From positions 39,099,561 to 39,163,560 of the forward strand of contig NC_088775.1 in NCBI RefSeq assembly GCF_954871325.1: a stretch of DNA of 64,000 nt. Direction: 5' to 3'. The position numbers and the translations under genes were made by a program. The notes beneath the pieces are model-generated. The model did not search any database, was not told where the DNA came from, and was given only the letters and a program-made list of their open reading frames with translations. Below, piece after piece: positions 37,006 through 64,000 of this stretch. The DNA is from Gordionus sp. m RMFG-2023. Its lineage: Eukaryota; Nematomorpha; Gordioida; Chordodea; Parachordodidae. How positions within the stretch are numbered: the first letter of the stretch is position 1; every line of letters starts with the position of its first letter.

Positions 37006-37290
37006 TTAAGATAATGACAACTCTTGCCAATTATTTTTGTTACCAAAATATGTTAAAAATATATCTTTATATTGACATGCAGATGGGCTTACGTTTTTTA
37101 ACCGAAAACTGGCTTCCCATTGAAAAAAATATCGAAAAATAGAAGATTCGCCATCGAATTTATCAAATTTAAGCGTAGATAAATCCGCCAATTCTCCTTT
37201 ATCCGCCAAATTTTCTGAATCTCATTTTAAGGAATTATTTCCATTTAAAGAATTATCTCCATTTAAGGAATTATTTTCTCCCATTGCCAT
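37006..37290 (-). mobile_element. LTR-element gag start (fossil)
   Basis: On the minus strand, directly downstream of the LTR-like block 37292-37438, a coding trail has short repeats of NSLNGDNSLNGN type and then LKFDKFDGESSIFRYFFQWE. That resembles the FxGExxxFxxF motif at the start of Gag in BEL/Pao and some Ty3 elements. Partial, broken fossil ending at the dispersed repeat. Confidence 0.55.
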
Positions 37291-37291
37291 T

Positions 37292-37438
37292 ATAATAAAA
37301 CGACGCGACTACTTGTTAGCTATTTTAAATATCGTTTATTAATTTCAAAATTATCACATCATATTTATTAATTTTTTAATTCGAATGTTCCATTTTTTTA
37401 CAAGATATAATAAATAACATTTAATATAATTTATTACA
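37292..37438 (-). repeat. LTR-like fragment shared with 2681-2833
   Basis: Same block as 2681-2833 in the same orientation, immediately upstream (minus-strand sense) of a gag-like frame, as expected of a 5' LTR end. Confidence 0.55.
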
Positions 37439-37936
37439 GGTACAGTATCGCGATGCTTTAATAGTGCTGTAAATAATTATAGACTTATACTTGTCTAAGT
37501 AGTCATATTAATTATTAATAAAAGCTTATTAATCTAATAAATCGTCATGCTTATAGTTTACATCAATAATTTATTTAGATTTAAACTTTTGTTGATTAAT
37601 TATATTGAATATTCTATTTTATTTTGTATAAGCATATATAAGATGAAAGAATTCTTTAAAATACCCCCCCCCCCCTTCTCTCATTTAACGTTCCCTATTT
37701 TAAATTAAAGTGTAAAATATTTTACTATTACTAGTATATTTATTTTGAATTCCATTTCATTGATTTTTTTATGCCAAAGGAAAGTTATTATAAATGTTGT
37801 GTATATATTTATTGATAATATTTGCATCATATATACACAGATAAAAATAAAAACTAGGACAGTTTATATTTCAATCAATTATTTCAACTCTCGGAGGATA
37901 TTAATTTTGTAACACGTTTACCAATTATTTTAGTTT
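37439..37936 (+). promoter_or_regulatory. SURF4 upstream region (promoter inferred)
   Basis: About 500 bp separate the last transposon fragment from the SURF4 start codon. A C13-type tract lies at about 37664-37676. No convincing TATA or initiator stands out. TTATTTTAG just before the ATG could be a splice acceptor, so an upstream untranslated exon is possible. Confidence 0.3.
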
Positions 37937-60091
<22,155 letters not shown>

Positions 60092-60949
60092 AATAGCAAT
60101 TTTTATTAATATAATTACATTCTTTATTTGGGTTTGACGTTTCAAGGTCTTATTTTTTATAATTATGCAATGTTTTTTTTAAAGCAATTTGTTTAATTAA
60201 AAATTGGATTCTTATTTTATATTATTATATCGATTTTTATAAATGACCGAGTTTTATTAATTTTAAATTCTTGAATTTAAATAATTAACATGACACATAA
60301 TTTTTTTGTTCGTTGTGACCGTTTAAATCGTATTATTTAATTCCTAGTAATATATTATATTATCATATTTGTTATAATTTATATAAAATATTTTTTACCC
60401 AAAACCCGATGTTAAATTTTTTTCATCATTATTATCTTGTTGCTCATTTGTTTTAACTCGAACCCAATCAGATTGTCATTCAAGTTTGTATTTTTAATGT
60501 TTTAAAAGTTGCTTAAAAAAAAATTTAATGACCAACTTCTAAAAAAATTTGTCATACGAGACAAAATCGATTAATAAAAAAACGTTTTATTACCTTGTAC
60601 ACTGTATATTTTGTTTATTGTACTATATTATATTATTGTTAATATATTCATTATAATATTTGTATTTGCGAAATATTAGAATTTTTAAAAAAATTTTTAC
60701 CCATACAAAATAATTTATATTTTTTTAAATAAAGAAATTAACTTTTGTTTTTGTGTGTTATTTCAAACCTCTTTTTACCTATATATAATAGTAATTTTTT
60801 GCTAAACATCAGAACTAGTTAGAATTACTTTTATTTTCCTTATATTTAAACTTTTTTTTTGATCAAAATCTTAATGCATATGTTTAGCAGTTTATTATGT
60901 TCAATTTTATGATGTCACTCATATCTAATAACACTAATAAAATCTTAAT
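60092..60949 (+). other. SURF4 3' untranslated region and spacer
   Basis: AT-rich sequence after the stop codon. No further gene is seen. Several AATAAA-type signals occur, so the transcript end is probably within the first several hundred bases. Confidence 0.5.
60573..60578 (+). terminator. candidate SURF4 polyadenylation signal AATAAA
   Basis: AATAAA about 480 bp after the stop codon. Another occurs near 60727. In AT-rich DNA such hexamers are frequent, so the choice is tentative. Confidence 0.35.
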
Positions 60950-63010
60950 AACCCTTTAGCGATTTTCATTTCATGATGTAACGTTTTCATATTTAAGTTT
61001 AATAATGATTCTAATCGGGTCATTTTATCCGATATAAAATAATCAGGGTCAAAGGAATACAACGTATAAAACACGATAGAAGATTATAGTCATCTTATGT
61101 AAATCTATCTAAAAAACTATCAACACAAACAAAGTATAATTTCATAATAATTCCCTTTAAAGAACTTCAATTGGAGTCTTTTTCACAATCAAATCGTAAT
61201 TTGGTCTCGATTAAAAAATCTTGAAAATTTATAGGCGTTATACCTACCCTTGATGATAGTGAGATTAAATTTTGCTAAAAGATTTTAACTCTTAATTCTA
61301 ATCAAATCAAAATAATTATCCATTCTTATATTTTTATATTGATCGTGGAATCAATACAATTTTTAGCATCCATTAGATTAGTACCTACTGACTGTAGATA
61401 CTTATTTAGTGGATCTATTGTATTGTTATTATATCTCATAAATTATAATGGCTAATATAACGAAATTTATATTAACGCATTGAATAAAAAACCAGAGGCT
61501 TCGATTGAATCGAGTGGAAACCTCTGAATTTAGATTTCTGTTAGAAAAGTAAAATAATATTTCACCAATAGCCTCAAAATTCTCATAAATGATGCGAGAT
61601 GTTTTTAAATGAAGTCCACCTCTGGTCTAAAAGTCTACTGGATACTTTAAAATGTCTAAAAGATTGGAAATGATAACAATATTATACCAATTTTGAACCA
61701 CAAGATGCAACTTGTGGTTGTAGCTTATAAAAGGAACCCTTTTATTAAATGTTTTTTAAAGAATTTGCACGCCTTCATTTTGATAAGACATGACGTTTGC
61801 ACAATCATATACCTGTCTTATTATATTCGTTGATATTTAATTCATTAATTTGCTTTAAAATGCAATCAGTAATGCTTTCAGTAGAAAGACACTGTAAATT
61901 AAAAATTCCTATTAAATTTTCTTGAATTTCTCCAGAAAAAATATAGCGAATAATTAAGCTCAGGTTTTCACAATCTGATGCATCTTTTGCCTCATCAGCC
62001 TTAAGACAAAAGAAGGCACTAACTTTTGTTATATTTATCTGAGATATTTCAAGCACCATATCTTCCATAATAGATATTATTTCCCTTGGAATCTGAGATG
62101 ATGTATATTGGGCATTTTTGGGTATTACATAATTTTATTTAATCCAGGATGGATGGTGTATGAAACATTGCTACAAAAAGTCCAGAAGAATAAATTATGT
62201 TTTCATCTTTTGCAGCATCCGTAATTTTTGTTGAACCAATCCCGCGAAAAGGTAGCTCCTGTATGCTAAGAAATAGTATCAAATCAAATATTGATTTAAG
62301 ATTATATTATCGCTTTTATTTTAAAAAACTGCAATGCACAGTTATAAAAATAAAACAAAACAATGATTAAAATACTATAGAATATTAAAATTATAAATGA
62401 CATACTACATCTAAAAATATATAATAAGAAGAGAAATTAATAAAATAATTTAAAATAATATATTTAGGTATGGTCGACTAGGCTTAATGACCCATGTATG
62501 GATATACAGTTGGATCGAGAAATTTCAATTGATATTCTTTGTCGAAGGTAAAAGCCTACTTTTGGATCGTGAATAAACGTAACCTTATTACGGTTAATTT
62601 GTTGGCTTAACAAAATTGTTTTTATATCAATATTTTCTTAATAATTCTAAAATTATCACTGCTATTTTAAATAACTGGTTATATTATTATAATAATATTG
62701 TGATTGAATTAATAAATAAAATAATTATCATTGAAATAGTACAATTTAAACGTGATTAAGCGCCTATATATTGTCATATACAAACACAATGATAAAATAT
62801 GAATGAATGATGATTTATTATTGGATAAAAATAAAACAGGATAGAAAGAAATTTACAAACTAGACATGTTCTAAAAATATAAAAATAATAAATATAATAT
62901 ACAAAAAAATTTTTTAAATGGGGGGGGGGGGGGGGGGGGGGGTCGGAAAAATTTATAGGGGTCATTTTTGCAGGCCAAAGATTTTTTCTGGGGGCCATAA
63001 ATTTTTTTAG
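60950..63010 (-). mobile_element. decayed hAT related to 32237-34817
   Basis: 60955-62290 parallels 32759-34200 throughout, and 62783-63010 parallels 34545-34800, including the G run (about 20 G, 62922-62942) and GGGGGCCA motifs. A block of about 480 bp (62300-62780) has no counterpart. The minus-strand frame 62068-61805 keeps CLKADEAKDASDCENLSLII and IFSGEIQENLIGIFNL, the first catalytic segment. No TIRs or duplication found; older than its relative. Confidence 0.8.
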
Positions 63011-64000
63011 GCTCTGTATATGTTGTATATATCAAATCAACTGAAGATTCAACCTGACCCTCTTCGATTTTTTTAAAAATTTGTATGATGGTAGTATATA
63101 CATACACTAACTAGTAAATATAAAATTTTTATTCTCAACTCAGCTTACTTCATGATGGCTATCTTTAGAAACGCAGAAATTCCAAAATACACTATATTTA
63201 ATTGTTAATATCTCTAAAAGTATTTAAGCTAAAGACCTAATTTAAATTTTATTAAATAGCTCTAAAATAACCCTTTAATATGATATAAAATTTATTATAT
63301 TAAAAATAGATCTATTACCAAAAACCGTAAATGGCTATAAAATAAAAATTGCTCTTTTTTTTCTTTCAAATATATTTTACAGATAGACATTATATTTCTT
63401 ATGTTTGTACAAAATCCTAGATTGGAACGAGTACTGGGCCAATAGTTATTACACTTTAAATATAAGTAGTATGGCCTAAATCCTTATTATACCAAATATA
63501 GAGCAATTATTTTTTTTTTAAAAAATGGGCGGGCAATATATGTGAAGAGCATTAAAACTAAAATCCTAAAAAATAACCAAAAATAACATTTACCAAATTG
63601 TATTGTATTATTAAATATATGACAAAACGCCTTAATTTGGAAACATTATAATAAATAATAAAATTTTGTAAAAAGTAATCAAGTAACAACTATGATTATA
63701 AAAAGTGAACTCAATAATCTCTTCACCCCACCTAAAGATTTATATTCGTCTCCCCCCCCCCCCAATTCTTAAATTGGAGATTTTTGACCTGACAACTCTG
63801 TGAATGAATGATGTAGTTTATTTTTCTTTGCCCGATAATTAATTATCTTTGTGATCGTTACAAATATATTTTAATTTTAAAGTTTATTTTAATCTATTTA
63901 TAATTAATTATCAAACAAAGTAATTATATTGGCATAAAGTAATATTCAAAATTAATTCCAGCAGTAGCCATTTTTCTAAGAAATTAAATTAACATATTCA
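63011..64000. other. non-coding stretch, nothing recognised
   Basis: AT-rich, with a C run at about 63751-63762. No gene or element supported. Confidence 0.4.

Overview
This is a very AT-rich stretch of animal nuclear DNA. It holds one recognisable host gene, SURF4 (cargo receptor of the early secretory pathway), on the + strand from 37937 to 60091. Its six exons give a 281-residue protein with every reading phase closing. Three introns are short (41, 42 and 258 bp) and two are large (8.1 and 12.9 kb) and filled with transposons. Spliced genes, hAT, MULE, Helitron, Tc1/mariner and Ginger-like transposons and Ty3-type LTR elements point to an invertebrate. An arthropod, perhaps a copepod, is my guess only.

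Layout. 1-8836: dispersed repeats, broken Ty3/gypsy-type fragments on the minus strand (2884-3491, 4526-7398) and two minisatellites. 8845-17082: one hAT transposon with a perfect 8-bp target duplication, split by an LTR retrotransposon (9559-13679). Its 5' coding part holds seven tandem copies of a small exon with splice sites kept. 17337-21590: a dead second hAT transposase and the terminus of another hAT. 21971-28425: a Mutator-like (MULE) element whose long inverted arms are arrays of a roughly 290-bp unit, each unit carrying the same 16-bp palindrome (3 copies left, 7 right). 28426-29526: Helitron Rep region. 29571-30190: palindromic foldback element. 31875-36810: long-TIR transposon split by another hAT (32237-34817). 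36808-37438: dispersed repeat plus LTR-element start. 37937-60091: SURF4. 60950-63010: decayed relative of the 32237 hAT.

SURF4 intron 5 is a nested stack that resolves by its target duplications. A hAT (47632-59478) fills most of the intron. It contains a 220-bp hAT MITE (48174-48393), a Tc1/mariner element (57199-58874) and a short hAT (48952-57137). That short hAT was split by a Ginger-like element (49496-57020) with TGT...ACA ends, a CCGG duplication, an integrase with a GPY/F domain and an OTU protease domain. The Ginger-like element was in turn hit by two more hATs (51246-52010 and 54676-56355) and a tRNA-like insert.

No rRNA, intact tRNA, CRISPR array or prokaryotic feature was found. 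All transposon genes look inactive or broken; only SURF4 looks intact and selected. Alignment and identity statements are by eye.
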